DNA from: an uncultured Candidatus Actinomarina sp.
Lineage (GTDB): Bacteria > Actinomycetota > Acidimicrobiia > Actinomarinales > Actinomarinaceae
Assembly (NCBI GenBank): GCA_902604835.1
Contig: CACKZW010000011.1
Location: 1 to 32,196 of the forward strand
DNA length: 32,196 bases
Direction of reading: 5' to 3'
Part shown: positions 7,406 to 15,494 of the stretch, piece after piece
Layout of the letters: every line of letters starts with the position of its first letter
Position numbering within the stretch: position 1 is the stretch's first letter
The notes under the pieces: generated by a model
The model's input: the letters and a program-made list of their open reading frames with translations, nothing else
Database searches by the model: none
Told to the model about the DNA's origin: nothing
Translations under genes and position numbers: made by a program

Positions 7406-7843
7406 GTGAGGATAATTAAAGCAATACTATGGCCTATTAGAAAAGTTATTTTTTTTCCAATTAAAATCTTTTTCTACACCGTTTTATTATTTTTAATAAT
7501 TGTCTTAATTTTTCAGTACAGGACTGATTATGAAGTAGACGTAAGCCCTCTTTCCGTAAACGAGTATGAAAACTGTACTAATACTATTGAAGATTATGAG
7601 ATTACAATATCTCTCCTTTCTGAATATATTGAAAAACTAGACAGTGATCAACAATCATTTTTAGAAAGAAATTTACCAAATCCATTAAATGTCTTAACAA
7701 CTCCTCAAGAAATTTCTAATGAAGACTTTAAAAATGTGAGAACATTTCTTAAGTATTATCTACAGGCTGGCAGATTTCCAGGCTTAAATGGAAAAGCGTT
7801 TTCACCACAGGCTGCAAGTTTATGTAGAGATGGATTGAGTTAA
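7406..7843 (+). CDS. single-helix membrane protein of unknown function
   Basis: A 145-residue protein starting with GTG, 4 bp after the amidinohydrolase stop, so likely cotranscribed. The N-terminus is basic and aromatic (MRIIKAILWPIRKV), then a strong transmembrane helix at about 19-37. The remaining roughly 105 residues should face outward. They contain two cysteines (57 and 140 approximately) that could pair. No recognisable domain is present. The last 24 bases overlap the convergent ybaK gene. Confidence 0.65.
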   Translation: MRIIKAILWPIRKVIFFPIKIFFYTVLLFLIIVLIFQYRTDYEVDVSPLSVNEYENCTNTIEDYEITISLLSEYIEKLDSDQQSFLERNLPNPLNVLTTPQEISNEDFKNVRTFLKYYLQAGRFPGLNGKAFSPQAASLCRDGLS

Positions 7844-8311
7844 GTCTTCTACAGTTGCATTTGTCAAGCTTTTTAGTATCTCTGGCTTTAGAAAGAACTT
7901 ACTAACTCTATTTCCACCACCAATAAAGACTTTCTCCCTTTCCATAACATTCTTATCAATAAATACATTTATTTCACTTGGTAGTCCGAGGGGACTTATT
8001 CCACCATATATTTGATTCGTTATTGATTCAGCTTCTTCTTTAGATGCGAAACTAATTTTTTTTGCATTTAACAAACTTTTCACTTTGTGATTTACATCCA
8101 ATCTGTTGGAGCCCAGTACACAAAATAAAGCAAAGAATTCCTCAGGTTTTTTAGATTTTAATAATATTGCGTTACATGAATCTTCAATTTTAAAACCATA
8201 ATGATCACAAAAACTTTGTGTATCAGAAAATTGATCCTCACACTCAAAAGCTTCAAGCTCATCAATGTTTTCTTCATAAATATTTGCAATATTTTGATGT
8301 ATTTCAACCAT
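7820..8311 (-). CDS. YbaK/EbsC-type aminoacyl-tRNA deacylase
   Basis: Predicted editing deacylase, probably for Cys-tRNA(Pro) or Ala-tRNA(Pro), clearing mischarged tRNA. The YbaK fold shows as VLGSNRLDVNHKVKSLL followed by KKISFASKEEAESIT and GGISPLGLP, the conserved Gly-Pro turn of the family. Near the end comes VFIGGGNRVSKFFLKP, matching the usual GGGxR/KxxKxxLxP stretch. At 163 aa the length is normal. The start is the ATG at 8311, 7 nt from TATCAT on the minus strand. It stands alone, diverging from tryptophanase and converging with the 7406 gene. Exact tRNA specificity cannot be told from sequence. Confidence 0.88.
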   Translation of the reverse strand: MVEIHQNIANIYEENIDELEAFECEDQFSDTQSFCDHYGFKIEDSCNAILLKSKKPEEFFALFCVLGSNRLDVNHKVKSLLNAKKISFASKEEAESITNQIYGGISPLGLPSEINVFIDKNVMEREKVFIGGGNRVSKFFLKPEILKSLTNATVEDLTQSIST

Positions 8312-8318
8312 AAAGATA

Positions 8319-8324
8319 ATGATA
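8319..8324 (-). promoter_or_regulatory. predicted -10 box, leaderless ybaK
   Basis: TATCAT on the minus strand, 7 nt before the ATG at 8311. It coincides exactly with where a -35 box for the opposing tryptophanase promoter would sit, given a 17 bp spacer. Confidence 0.5.
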
Positions 8325-8341
8325 TCGTGATTAAAGTCAGT

Positions 8342-8347
8342 TACAAT
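8342..8347 (+). promoter_or_regulatory. predicted -10 box, leaderless tryptophanase
   Basis: TACAAT with exactly 6 nt (CCCTGT) to the ATG at 8354 and no ribosome-binding purine run. It supports the short start of tryptophanase and predicts a leaderless mRNA. Confidence 0.5.
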
Positions 8348-8353
8348 CCCTGT

Positions 8354-9730
8354 ATGAAGTTCAAGACAATAATTGAACCATTTAAAATAAAATCTGTTGA
8401 ATCTCTGCCTATAACGACACCTGAAGAAAGAGAAGGATATTTAAAACGTGAACATTGGAATGTTTTTGGTCTCAAATCACAGGAAGTAACTGTAGACTTA
8501 CTGACTGATTCAGGAACTGGTTCAATGTCTTCGGAACAATGGGCAGCGATCATGCGTGGAGATGAGTCATATGCTGGCTCCCATTCTTGGCAGAGATTTC
8601 ATGATGTAGTCTCAGATCTTACAGGTTATAAGCATATAATTCCCACTCATCAAGGAAGGGCAAGCGAGAAAATTTTAGCAACGATAACTGTTAAAGAAGG
8701 AGATATTATTCCCAGCAACAGTCATTTTGATACAACAAGAGCAAATTTTGAATTTGTTAAAGCAGAAGCACTAGACCTGCTCTGTAAGGAGGGATTAGAT
8801 TTATTATCGCCATCTCCATTTAAAGGGAATATAGACCTTGATAAACTTGAAAAAATACTAACAGAGAAAAATGAAAAAATTCCATTTGTACTTATGACCA
8901 TAACAAACAATACAGGTGGAGGACAACCAGTTTCTATGGAAAATCTAAAAAAAGTAAAAGAGCTTTGTGGCAAATATAATAAAATGTTTTTACTTGATGC
9001 TTGTCGTTTTGCTGAAAATGCATGGTTTGTTTCACAAAGGGAAGATGAATACAAAGATGTTGAAATAAGAGATATAACAAAAGAGGCATTTAGACTTGCA
9101 GATGGTTGCACAATCAGTCTAAAAAAGGATGGTTTCGGAAACATTGGAGGAATTTTGGCCTTCAATGATGATGATTTAGCTGAACAGGCAAGAAACTTAT
9201 TGATTTTAACTGAGGGATTTCCAACTTATGGGGGACTGGCAGGTAGAGATCTCGATGCATTGGCTCAAGGCCTAAAAGAAATAACAGATAAAAACTATCT
9301 TGAATATAGAGCAAGATCTATTTCATACTTAGGAGAAAAGGCTCTAAGTTTTGGTATCCCTATAGTCCAGCCAGCAGGTGGACATGCTTTGTATATTGAT
9401 GCAAAAACATTTGTACCTCATATTCCCTCTCATGAGTACCCGGGGCATTCAGTTGCATGTGAGATATATCTTATTGGTGGAGTAAGAACAGTTGAACTAG
9501 GGACTCTTGCTTTTGGAGTAGCTGGTGAAAATGGAAAGCCAGACGAACCTTCTACTCATGAACTAGTCAGGCTTGCTGCACCTAGGAGAACTTATACACA
9601 AAGTCATTTTGATTATGTTGCTGAGGTTCTTGAAAAATTAGCTGAAAATAAAGAAAAACTCAAAGGATATGAAATAATTGAGCAACCAAAACAGTTAAGA
9701 CACTTTACTGCAAAATTAAGGCCTTTATAA
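8354..9730 (+). CDS. tnaA: tryptophanase-like PLP-dependent beta-elimination lyase
   Basis: Cleaves L-tryptophan to indole, pyruvate and ammonia if a true tryptophanase. The 458-residue protein aligns end to end with tryptophanase/tyrosine phenol-lyase: DLLTDSGTG (48-56), MRGDESYAGS (67-76), PTHQGRASE (97-105), DACRFAENA (215-223), SLKKDGFGNIGG (255-266; PLP lysine by alignment Lys258), GFPTYGGLAGRDL (288-300) and RHFTAKL (449-455). Residues that separate the two enzymes favour tryptophanase: Asp126 in FDTT instead of Thr in tyrosine phenol-lyase, and VRTVELG (377-383) without the phenol-binding Arg. The frame is open further upstream to 8201, but that part overlaps ybaK and shows no homology. 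The ATG at 8354 restores the family's N-terminus. No tnaC leader or tnaB permease is present. Confidence 0.88.
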   Translation: MKFKTIIEPFKIKSVESLPITTPEEREGYLKREHWNVFGLKSQEVTVDLLTDSGTGSMSSEQWAAIMRGDESYAGSHSWQRFHDVVSDLTGYKHIIPTHQGRASEKILATITVKEGDIIPSNSHFDTTRANFEFVKAEALDLLCKEGLDLLSPSPFKGNIDLDKLEKILTEKNEKIPFVLMTITNNTGGGQPVSMENLKKVKELCGKYNKMFLLDACRFAENAWFVSQREDEYKDVEIRDITKEAFRLADGCTISLKKDGFGNIGGILAFNDDDLAEQARNLLILTEGFPTYGGLAGRDLDALAQGLKEITDKNYLEYRARSISYLGEKALSFGIPIVQPAGGHALYIDAKTFVPHIPSHEYPGHSVACEIYLIGGVRTVELGTLAFGVAGENGKPDEPSTHELVRLAAPRRTYTQSHFDYVAEVLEKLAENKEKLKGYEIIEQPKQLRHFTAKLRPL

Positions 9731-9745
9731 CTCTTAGAAATTATT

Positions 9746-9751
9746 TATAAT
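9746..9751 (+). promoter_or_regulatory. predicted -10 box, leaderless GH57 gene
   Basis: Consensus TATAAT with exactly 6 nt (TGCTAA) to the ATG at 9758. This predicts a transcript starting at or one base from the start codon. Confidence 0.6.
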
Positions 9752-9757
9752 TGCTAA

Positions 9758-11467
9758 ATGAAAAAGTACGCAATATTTTTATTAACGTTTGTTACTTTTT
9801 GTTCACAAAATTCAAATATCGAAGTTTTAGAGGAAGAGACAACAACTACAGTTGGGCCAATTGTTGAAACACCTTTAGAAGAACCAGAATTATATGTAAT
9901 GTTATTATGGCATCAACATCAGCCATATTATCCAAAAGATATTGATGGAAATTTTTCGAAACCCTGGGTTAGGCTACATGCTACAAAGGATTATCTTGAT
10001 ATGGTTGAGATGGTTCAAAAGTATGAGGATCTAAGGGTTACTTTTAATTTAACACCAACGTTAATGAAACAATTAAATGAACTATCAGGTGGATTAAAAG
10101 ATACTTACTGGGTTCATACCGAGATAAAAGGTGAGGAACTAAATGACAATGAAAAAAAGTTTCTCAGAGATAGATTTTTTGATATTAATTCAAGAATTAT
10201 TAACACATACCCTCGTTATGTTGAACTTAGAAGTCTAAGACAAAATCCAGATCAATGGAACACACAAGATTACATAGATCTTCAAGTTCTCTTTAATTTA
10301 GGGTGGACCGACCCAAGCTATTTGGCATCTGAGCCATTAATTTCAATTGTAAAAAAAGAAAATAATTTCTCTGAAGAGGATAAGCAAATAATTTTAGAAG
10401 TCCATAAAGAAATAATTGATAAAGTCCTTCCAGAACATCTCAAAGCATATAGAAATAACAATATTGAATTAATCACAACACCGTATGCTCATCCTATTCT
10501 TCCCTTGATTCACAATACAAATTTAGGAAAAATAGGCGATATCACGTCAAATTTTCCTGAAAACACTTTCAGTTTCGAGGATGATGCAAAAGCACATGTT
10601 AGAAAAGGAAAAGATGTCTTTTTTGAAAATTTTGGCTTTTACCCTAATGGAATGTGGCCAGCCGAGGGCGCTGTTGCGCAAGAAGTTTTACCTTACTTTA
10701 ATGATGAAGGAATTTCGTGGATAGCAACTGGGCAAAACCCTCTTGAGAAATCATTAGACGTAAGAATCCAGCGATGGGTCGGGGGAGTTGCGTCCAAACC
10801 AGAGCTACTTTACAGACCATGGGATACAATCCTTCCTAATGGTGAGACAGTTCCTATATTTTTTAGAGACAATTATTTATCCGACAAGATGTTTGGTTAT
10901 TCAGAAAAAAGAACAGATCTTTCAATTGATGAATTTGAAAATACAATTCTAAAATTACGTGAAAAAACATCTGACCTTGATTTCGTTCCCATCGTATCAA
11001 TTATTGCTGATGGAGAAAACTTTTGGGAAAACTATTCAAATGATGGAATTGATTTTCTGAACGGAATGTATTCAGTACTTACTAAATATGAATGGCTAGA
11101 AACAATTACTCCCTCTGAATATCTTGAATTGTATGGAAATAATTTAGATACTATTGACCAGCTTTACCCAGCCTCATGGTTCCAACCAAACTACGCAACC
11201 TGGATTGGCGAATCTGATGAAAATCAAGCTTGGGACAATCTATACAGAACAAGATCAGATTTTGAAGAAGCCAAGAAATCTGGAAATTTTTCACAAGAAC
11301 AACTTGATCAAGCTTACGAATATATGTTACTAGCTGAAGGTTCAGATTGGTTTTGGTGGTACGGACTAGATCAAGATTCTACAGTTGATTATTATTTCGA
11401 TCAGGCTTTTAAAGATTTATTAAATATGGTTTATCTAAGTCTTGGATTAGAACAGCCGAATTTTTAA
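9758..11467 (+). CDS. secreted or lipid-anchored glycoside hydrolase family 57 enzyme
   Basis: Predicted alpha-glucan-active retaining glycosidase (alpha-amylase/amylopullulanase/4-alpha-glucanotransferase type) acting outside the cytoplasm. Conserved regions are present in order: WHQHQPYY (51-58), [10 protein letters not shown] (241-250), GMWPAEGAV (298-306; nucleophile Glu303), and [12 protein letters not shown] (415-426; acid/base Asp418). The N-terminus is a short signal peptide, [14 protein letters not shown]. Cys15 looks like a lipidation site, although Phe at -1 is not a normal lipobox residue. A Glu/Thr-rich linker (21-43) follows. At 569 aa it holds the catalytic barrel and helical C-terminal region without extra carbohydrate-binding modules. 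It lies 27 bp after tryptophanase but with its own strong -10 box. Fold and secretion are well supported; the exact glucan is not. Confidence 0.9.
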   Translation: MKKYAIFLLTFVTFCSQNSNIEVLEEETTTTVGPIVETPLEEPELYVMLLWHQHQPYYPKDIDGNFSKPWVRLHATKDYLDMVEMVQKYEDLRVTFNLTPTLMKQLNELSGGLKDTYWVHTEIKGEELNDNEKKFLRDRFFDINSRIINTYPRYVELRSLRQNPDQWNTQDYIDLQVLFNLGWTDPSYLASEPLISIVKKENNFSEEDKQIILEVHKEIIDKVLPEHLKAYRNNNIELITTPYAHPILPLIHNTNLGKIGDITSNFPENTFSFEDDAKAHVRKGKDVFFENFGFYPNGMWPAEGAVAQEVLPYFNDEGISWIATGQNPLEKSLDVRIQRWVGGVASKPELLYRPWDTILPNGETVPIFFRDNYLSDKMFGYSEKRTDLSIDEFENTILKLREKTSDLDFVPIVSIIADGENFWENYSNDGIDFLNGMYSVLTKYEWLETITPSEYLELYGNNLDTIDQLYPASWFQPNYATWIGESDENQAWDNLYRTRSDFEEAKKSGNFSQEQLDQAYEYMLLAEGSDWFWWYGLDQDSTVDYYFDQAFKDLLNMVYLSLGLEQPNF

Positions 11468-11712
11468 TCCTGAAGTTTTTGTTTTTTTATTGGGCTAGTA
11501 CCAGTTTCTACTTTTTCTTTGTAAGCTTTATCAAAAGATTTTTGTTGCCATCCATCCATTCTGCTTCGACTTATTCTGATTACTTCTAATTGCTCCTGAT
11601 CACTGTATTTTGACCATTCTTTAATTTCTTTTGTGGTCCTTGAGCATCCATAACATAAATCAGTTTCTGGATCACTGACACAAACATTAATACAAGGAGA
11701 GACAATACTCAT
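11464..11712 (-). CDS. DUF1289 small cysteine-rich protein
   Basis: An 82-residue protein of the DUF1289 family, function unknown. It carries the four-cysteine signature SPCINVC (5-11), DLCYGCSRT (18-26) and EIKEWSKYS, where Cys7, Cys11, Cys20 and Cys23 could bind metal. It lies 1 bp after glycerate kinase on the same strand, so it is cotranscribed. Its stop overlaps the end of the convergent GH57 gene by 4 bp. Confidence 0.85.
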   Translation of the reverse strand: MSIVSPCINVCVSDPETDLCYGCSRTTKEIKEWSKYSDQEQLEVIRISRSRMDGWQQKSFDKAYKEKVETGTSPIKKQKLQD

Positions 11713-11713
11713 A

Positions 11714-12754
11714 CTAACTCTTCATTTTTTTAGCCAATTTATAAGTAGCATTTCTTAATTCTTTTTTAGAGTCTTTCATACCCTTGTTTCCTAATTCAAA
11801 AACATCTTTAAAAACACTCTCATCATTGTAATCAAACTTTCCACCTAAGAAATAAGCACTTCCGGTATGCAATTTTAAGATTTCACCTAAAACTTTTCCA
11901 TTCATTGATGAAAAATCAAACTTACCTTCACACAGGATCAGATTTTCAAATTTTTTTATTTTTTTGTTTACTTTCGTTTCGTTTAGAAAGAAATCAGAAC
12001 CAGATACTATTTCGCAACCCAATACTTCGCTGAGTGCAAAACTAAGGCCACCAGAGGCACCAGTTCCTTCTTTGTAAGGATTAATTTTTACTTCAAGCTC
12101 TTTTTCAAGTAAGTCAAAAATTCTTTCAATATTTTTTTCTATACTTTTTATTTCACTTTTTTTAAGTCCTTTTTGAGGACCAAATATCTTAAAAGCATTT
12201 TTTTCTCCCAACAATGGAATGGTCGTATCAATAAGAATTTTTTTATTAAGTGTTTTAAAATCTTCATTTACATTGACGTTATTAATTAATTCAAAATCTC
12301 TTGGTTTTGGATCCTTAATTATTTCATCATTTTTTAAAAAATCAATACCCATTTTGCTAAGCAGCCCAATACCTGCATCATTTGTTTTTGATCCACCCAT
12401 AGATAGAACATCTACATTATCAATTATTTTTGCGATGCAGGATGAATTTAGATCTAAAGTATTAATTTTAGAATTGTTTATACCAATTAATTGTGATGTT
12501 TCAAGATAAATATGTTTGTTAATTGTCAAAGTTTCGATAGGGATCCACTTACCAGTAAAATCTTGCAGCATAAGATTTTCATTTGTTTTAAAACCATATT
12601 GTTTAAATATTTCAGTTGAACCTTCGCCCCCATCCGTAACAGGGAAAAAAGAAGCTTTTATATTGTTATATTTAAATATTTTATTAACTTCATTAATGAC
12701 CTCATTAGAGGAAAGAGTTCCAGAAAATTTATCAGCAAATACAGCAATTCCCAT
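11714..12754 (-). CDS. glycerate 2-kinase (GlxK/GarK type I family)
   Basis: Phosphorylates D-glycerate, giving 2-phosphoglycerate in the class I (GarK-like) family, which feeds enolase and PEP. Recognisable motifs are ADKFSGTLSS (7-16, the ADSFKGSLSA equivalent), PVTDGGEGS (38-46), SMGGSKTNDAGIGLLSKMG (118-136, the GIGGSATNDGG equivalent), and GTGASGGLSFAL in the second half. At 346 aa it is a little shorter than the usual 370-380. The start ATG at 12754 has TAAAAT 6 nt upstream. It diverges from the transhydrogenase operon across 48 bp and is followed by the DUF1289 gene. A product entering at PEP level fits the presence of PPDK in this window. Confidence 0.88.
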   Translation of the reverse strand: MGIAVFADKFSGTLSSNEVINEVNKIFKYNNIKASFFPVTDGGEGSTEIFKQYGFKTNENLMLQDFTGKWIPIETLTINKHIYLETSQLIGINNSKINTLDLNSSCIAKIIDNVDVLSMGGSKTNDAGIGLLSKMGIDFLKNDEIIKDPKPRDFELINNVNVNEDFKTLNKKILIDTTIPLLGEKNAFKIFGPQKGLKKSEIKSIEKNIERIFDLLEKELEVKINPYKEGTGASGGLSFALSEVLGCEIVSGSDFFLNETKVNKKIKKFENLILCEGKFDFSSMNGKVLGEILKLHTGSAYFLGGKFDYNDESVFKDVFELGNKGMKDSKKELRNATYKLAKKMKS

Positions 12755-12760
12755 CCTTTA

Positions 12761-12766
12761 ATTTTA
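12761..12766 (-). promoter_or_regulatory. predicted -10 box, leaderless glycerate kinase unit
   Basis: TAAAAT on the minus strand, 6 nt before the ATG at 12754. The AAAGG immediately before the ATG abuts it and is too close to act as a Shine-Dalgarno site. Confidence 0.5.
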
Positions 12767-12790
12767 TTTATATATAACTCTTAATAGGAA

Positions 12791-12796
12791 TAAAAT
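12791..12796 (+). promoter_or_regulatory. predicted -10 box, leaderless transhydrogenase operon
   Basis: TAAAAT with exactly 6 nt (AAAATA) to the ATG at 12803. The surrounding A/T richness makes this single case less certain than the pattern as a whole. Confidence 0.45.
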
Positions 12797-12802
12797 AAAA
12801 TA

Positions 12803-13816
12803 ATGAATATTGGATTTTTAACAGATGTCTATGGATATAGGGCTCCAATACACCCCGAATCTATCGAGAAATATCTATCTGATGTGTATTTAGAAAAAGA
12901 TATATTTAATTCTCTAAACTACAAAGAATCTAATCAAGAAAATGTGAAAATTATTTCTAAAATAAGTGATTTAGATATTGTTGCTTGCGTAGAAAATATT
13001 GAAAGTAAAACAATAAAGGATCTTAAAAAAGGAGCAGTGCTCATTGGAATATTTGATTTTGAAAAGATTGAAGAAATTAAAAACTTAAGGCCTGATATCA
13101 AAGTACTAAGTTTCTTTAAACTTCCTAGAATTTCAAGAGCTCAAAATTTAGATGCTCTTTCTTCCCAAGCAAACTTGCTTGGATATGCTTCAGTTTTGAG
13201 AGCAGCAAAAGAGACATCCGACGTTGTACCAATGATGACAACTGCTGCAGGAAACATCCAACCAACCAAAGTGTTAATTCTTGGAGTTGGAGTTGCAGGC
13301 CTTCAAGCGATTGCTACTGCAAAAAGACTTGGTGCCAGAGTTTGGGCTTTTGATATTAGAAAAGAAGCCAAGGATCAAGTTGAATCTTTAGGTGCTAAAT
13401 TTGTAGAAGCAGATACAGAAGCTCAAGATAGCGTATACGCACAAGAAGTCTCAGAAGAAGAAAATCAGAAAATTCAAGAAGCATTAAAGAAACAAGTTCT
13501 TGATAGTGATATTGTTTTAACATTTGCTCAAATACCTGGAAAAAAAGCACCTGTCTTAATTGAAAAGTCAACCATTAAAAATATGAGAGAAAATTCTGTG
13601 ATTATTGACTTAGCAGCTGGAACAGGCGGAAACTGTGAAGGGACCGAGGTGAACAAAGTTGTTCAAATTAATAATGTAAAGATAGTTGGTGAAACAGATA
13701 TTCTAAACACTGTAAAACATGCGGCTACAAAATTGTATTCAGAGAATGTTAGAAATTTAATAGAGTTATATATAGAAAATAGTGATGATGAGATTTTTGT
13801 AGAAATGAGTTCATAA
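12803..13816 (+). CDS. pntAA: proton-translocating NAD(P) transhydrogenase, alpha-1 subunit (NAD(H)-binding domain I)
   Basis: Soluble NAD(H)-binding subunit of the membrane enzyme that couples hydride transfer from NADH to NADP+ with proton re-entry, supplying NADPH. The conserved PRISRAQNLDALSSQANLLG (108-127) contains the RxQ-type active-site loop. The Rossmann motif is LILGVGVAGLQAIATAKRLGA (158-178), followed by WAFDIRKEAKDQVESLGAKF. At 337 aa it is shorter than the usual 365-380. The first 60 residues are divergent, lacking the typical KEIFPGETRVA-like opening but keeping HPES at the matching place. The stop overlaps pntAB (TAATG). Three separate subunits is the arrangement seen in Rhodospirillum and many marine bacteria. 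Confidence 0.93.
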   Translation: MNIGFLTDVYGYRAPIHPESIEKYLSDVYLEKDIFNSLNYKESNQENVKIISKISDLDIVACVENIESKTIKDLKKGAVLIGIFDFEKIEEIKNLRPDIKVLSFFKLPRISRAQNLDALSSQANLLGYASVLRAAKETSDVVPMMTTAAGNIQPTKVLILGVGVAGLQAIATAKRLGARVWAFDIRKEAKDQVESLGAKFVEADTEAQDSVYAQEVSEEENQKIQEALKKQVLDSDIVLTFAQIPGKKAPVLIEKSTIKNMRENSVIIDLAAGTGGNCEGTEVNKVVQINNVKIVGETDILNTVKHAATKLYSENVRNLIELYIENSDDEIFVEMSS

Positions 13817-14103
13817 TGGAAGCAACTTTTTTACTTACATTGTTAATAACTTTTCTAGCAAGCTTCATTGGATATGAACTTATATCTAAAATTCCTCAGA
13901 CATTACATACTCCTCTAATGTCTGGTTCAAATGCTATTTCTGGAATTACATTAATTGCAGCAATTCTTATATATCCAGAAGTTGGAGATTCTCAAATACT
14001 TCAAATTATTGTATTAATTGCCATTGCATTTGCAACTCTCAATATTGTTGGTGGTTTCTCAGTTACTGGTCGAATATTAGGAATGTTTAAGAAAAATGAT
14101 TGA
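13816..14103 (+). CDS. pntAB: NAD(P) transhydrogenase, alpha-2 subunit (membrane domain)
   Basis: A 95-residue subunit providing part of the proton channel (domain II). Three hydrophobic helices are visible. The loop LISKIPQTLHTPLMSGSNAISGI between the first two matches the highly conserved HTPLMSGTNAISG signature of PntAB. The ATG overlaps the pntAA stop by one base, and its end overlaps pntB by 8 bp, so the three genes are coupled. Confidence 0.95.
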   Translation: MEATFLLTLLITFLASFIGYELISKIPQTLHTPLMSGSNAISGITLIAAILIYPEVGDSQILQIIVLIAIAFATLNIVGGFSVTGRILGMFKKND

Positions 14104-15427
14104 AATAATATTATTGATCTCCGCCGTTTTATTTATATTTGCTTTAAAACTCTTTGGAAGACCCTCAACTGCACATAGAGCAAATTCTTTTGCGATGCTG
14201 GCCATGGCGCTGGCTGTATTTAGTGCTTTTAATTTTGATTTTTCTAAATATGATTCTGCTTTTTACATTACAATTGTTGTTTCTGGACTTCTTGGAGTTT
14301 TAATATCAAAACGAGTTCAAATGACACAGATGCCTGAATTGGTTGGATTATTTAATGGCTTTGGTGGAGGAGCATCTGGTGCAATTGCCTATGTTGAATT
14401 ATCTAATACTTCCTTGCCAATTTCTGATGTTTTCGTAGCAATCTTCTCGATGGTTATTGGAATATTCACTTTTTCGGGAAGTCTTATTGCTGTATTGAAA
14501 CTCCGTGGCAAATTAAATAACTTCAGTACAAAATTAGGCAACATATTTTCAGTATTTCTTCCTACGATTCTAATAATTCCAGCAGTTTTAGAAATGGACA
14601 CCTTTCTAAATGAATTCATTATCTTGGTTGCATTAATTGCTGGAGTCATACGAGTTGCTGTTATTGGTGGAGCAGATATGCCAGTTGTCATAGCATTCTT
14701 AAACTCGCTATCTGGAATTGCAGCTATGTCAGCAGGGTTTATTGTAAATAGCATTATTTTGATCGTGGCTGGAGCTTTAGTAGGTGCTTCTGGAATTATT
14801 CTTACACTACTTATGTGTGCTGCAATGAACCGAACACTTCTAGATGTTCTTAAAGGTGGTTTTGGAACCACAACTACTAACAATGAGTATGATAAAGATC
14901 CGATTAGCACTTCACCAGAAGATGTTGCAATACAGTTGAGTTATGCAGAATCTGTAGTCATTGTTCCCGGATATGGAATGGCAGTAGCTCAAGCGCAGGC
15001 AGCAGTAAAAGAATTAACAAATACGTTAAAAGATAAAAATATTGAAGTTAAGTTTGCTATTCATCCAGTTGCAGGAAGAATGCCAGGACATATGAATGTA
15101 CTTTTAGCTGAAGTAGATATTGACTATGAAGATATGTTTACTTTAGAGGATATAAATTCTGAGTTTTCCTCAACAGATGTTGTATTAGTTTTAGGTGCAA
15201 ATGATGTAGTTAATCCGCTAGCTAGAACTGATGAAGAATCTCCAATTTATGGAATGCCAATTTTAGATGTAGATTTAGCTAAACAAGTAGTAGTTCTTAA
15301 AAGGTCAATGTCGCCAGGTTATGCAGGGATTGCAAACCCATTATTTATTAACCATAATGCAAAGATGTTGTTTGCAGATGCAAAAGAGGGCTTAGAAAAT
15401 ATTATTAAGTCATTTGAACTTGTTTAA
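14096..15427 (+). CDS. pntB: NAD(P) transhydrogenase, beta subunit (membrane plus NADP(H)-binding domain III)
   Basis: 443 residues. The N-terminal two thirds forms the rest of the membrane channel: about eight helices, with TQMPELVGLFNGFGGGASG (81-99) conserved. The C-terminal domain III binds NADP(H) and shows VIVPGYGMAVAQAQ (about 290-303), HPVAGRMPGHMNVLLAE, VLVLGANDVVNPLAR, SPIYGMPILDV and KRSMSPGYAGI, all canonical. ATG at 14096 lies within the end of pntAB. All three domains of the enzyme are therefore encoded and look intact. In a compact marine genome it is the likely NADPH source for the fatty acid genes nearby. Confidence 0.96.
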   Translation: MIEIILLISAVLFIFALKLFGRPSTAHRANSFAMLAMALAVFSAFNFDFSKYDSAFYITIVVSGLLGVLISKRVQMTQMPELVGLFNGFGGGASGAIAYVELSNTSLPISDVFVAIFSMVIGIFTFSGSLIAVLKLRGKLNNFSTKLGNIFSVFLPTILIIPAVLEMDTFLNEFIILVALIAGVIRVAVIGGADMPVVIAFLNSLSGIAAMSAGFIVNSIILIVAGALVGASGIILTLLMCAAMNRTLLDVLKGGFGTTTTNNEYDKDPISTSPEDVAIQLSYAESVVIVPGYGMAVAQAQAAVKELTNTLKDKNIEVKFAIHPVAGRMPGHMNVLLAEVDIDYEDMFTLEDINSEFSSTDVVLVLGANDVVNPLARTDEESPIYGMPILDVDLAKQVVVLKRSMSPGYAGIANPLFINHNAKMLFADAKEGLENIIKSFELV

Positions 15428-15483
15428 CAAAAACTTAACAACAAATAATCCCAAAAAAATTTAAAATAGATAAAATTTTAATT

Positions 15484-15488
15484 AGGAG
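15484..15488 (+). promoter_or_regulatory. Shine-Dalgarno site that points to an ATT start
   Basis: AGGAG, a full match to the anti-Shine-Dalgarno core, followed by 6 nt (TAAATC) and ATT at 15495. No ATG, GTG or TTG lies at a suitable distance in the downstream frame. In-frame stops at 15483 and 15489 block any earlier start. Confidence 0.6.
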
Positions 15489-15494
15489 TAAATC

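Noticed and set aside
8201..8353. Possible 51-residue N-terminal extension of tryptophanase
   Set aside because: It overlaps the divergent ybaK gene by more than 100 bp, shows no resemblance to the family, and the ATG at 8354 gives the canonical N-terminus with a promoter box 6 nt upstream.
8354..9730. Tyrosine phenol-lyase instead of tryptophanase
   Set aside because: The phenol-binding Arg and the Thr of tyrosine phenol-lyase are replaced by residues found in tryptophanase.
15428..15483. AT-rich stretch TAAAATTTTA after pntB as a terminator
   Set aside because: The palindrome is short and has no G or C in its stem, so a stable RNA hairpin is unlikely.
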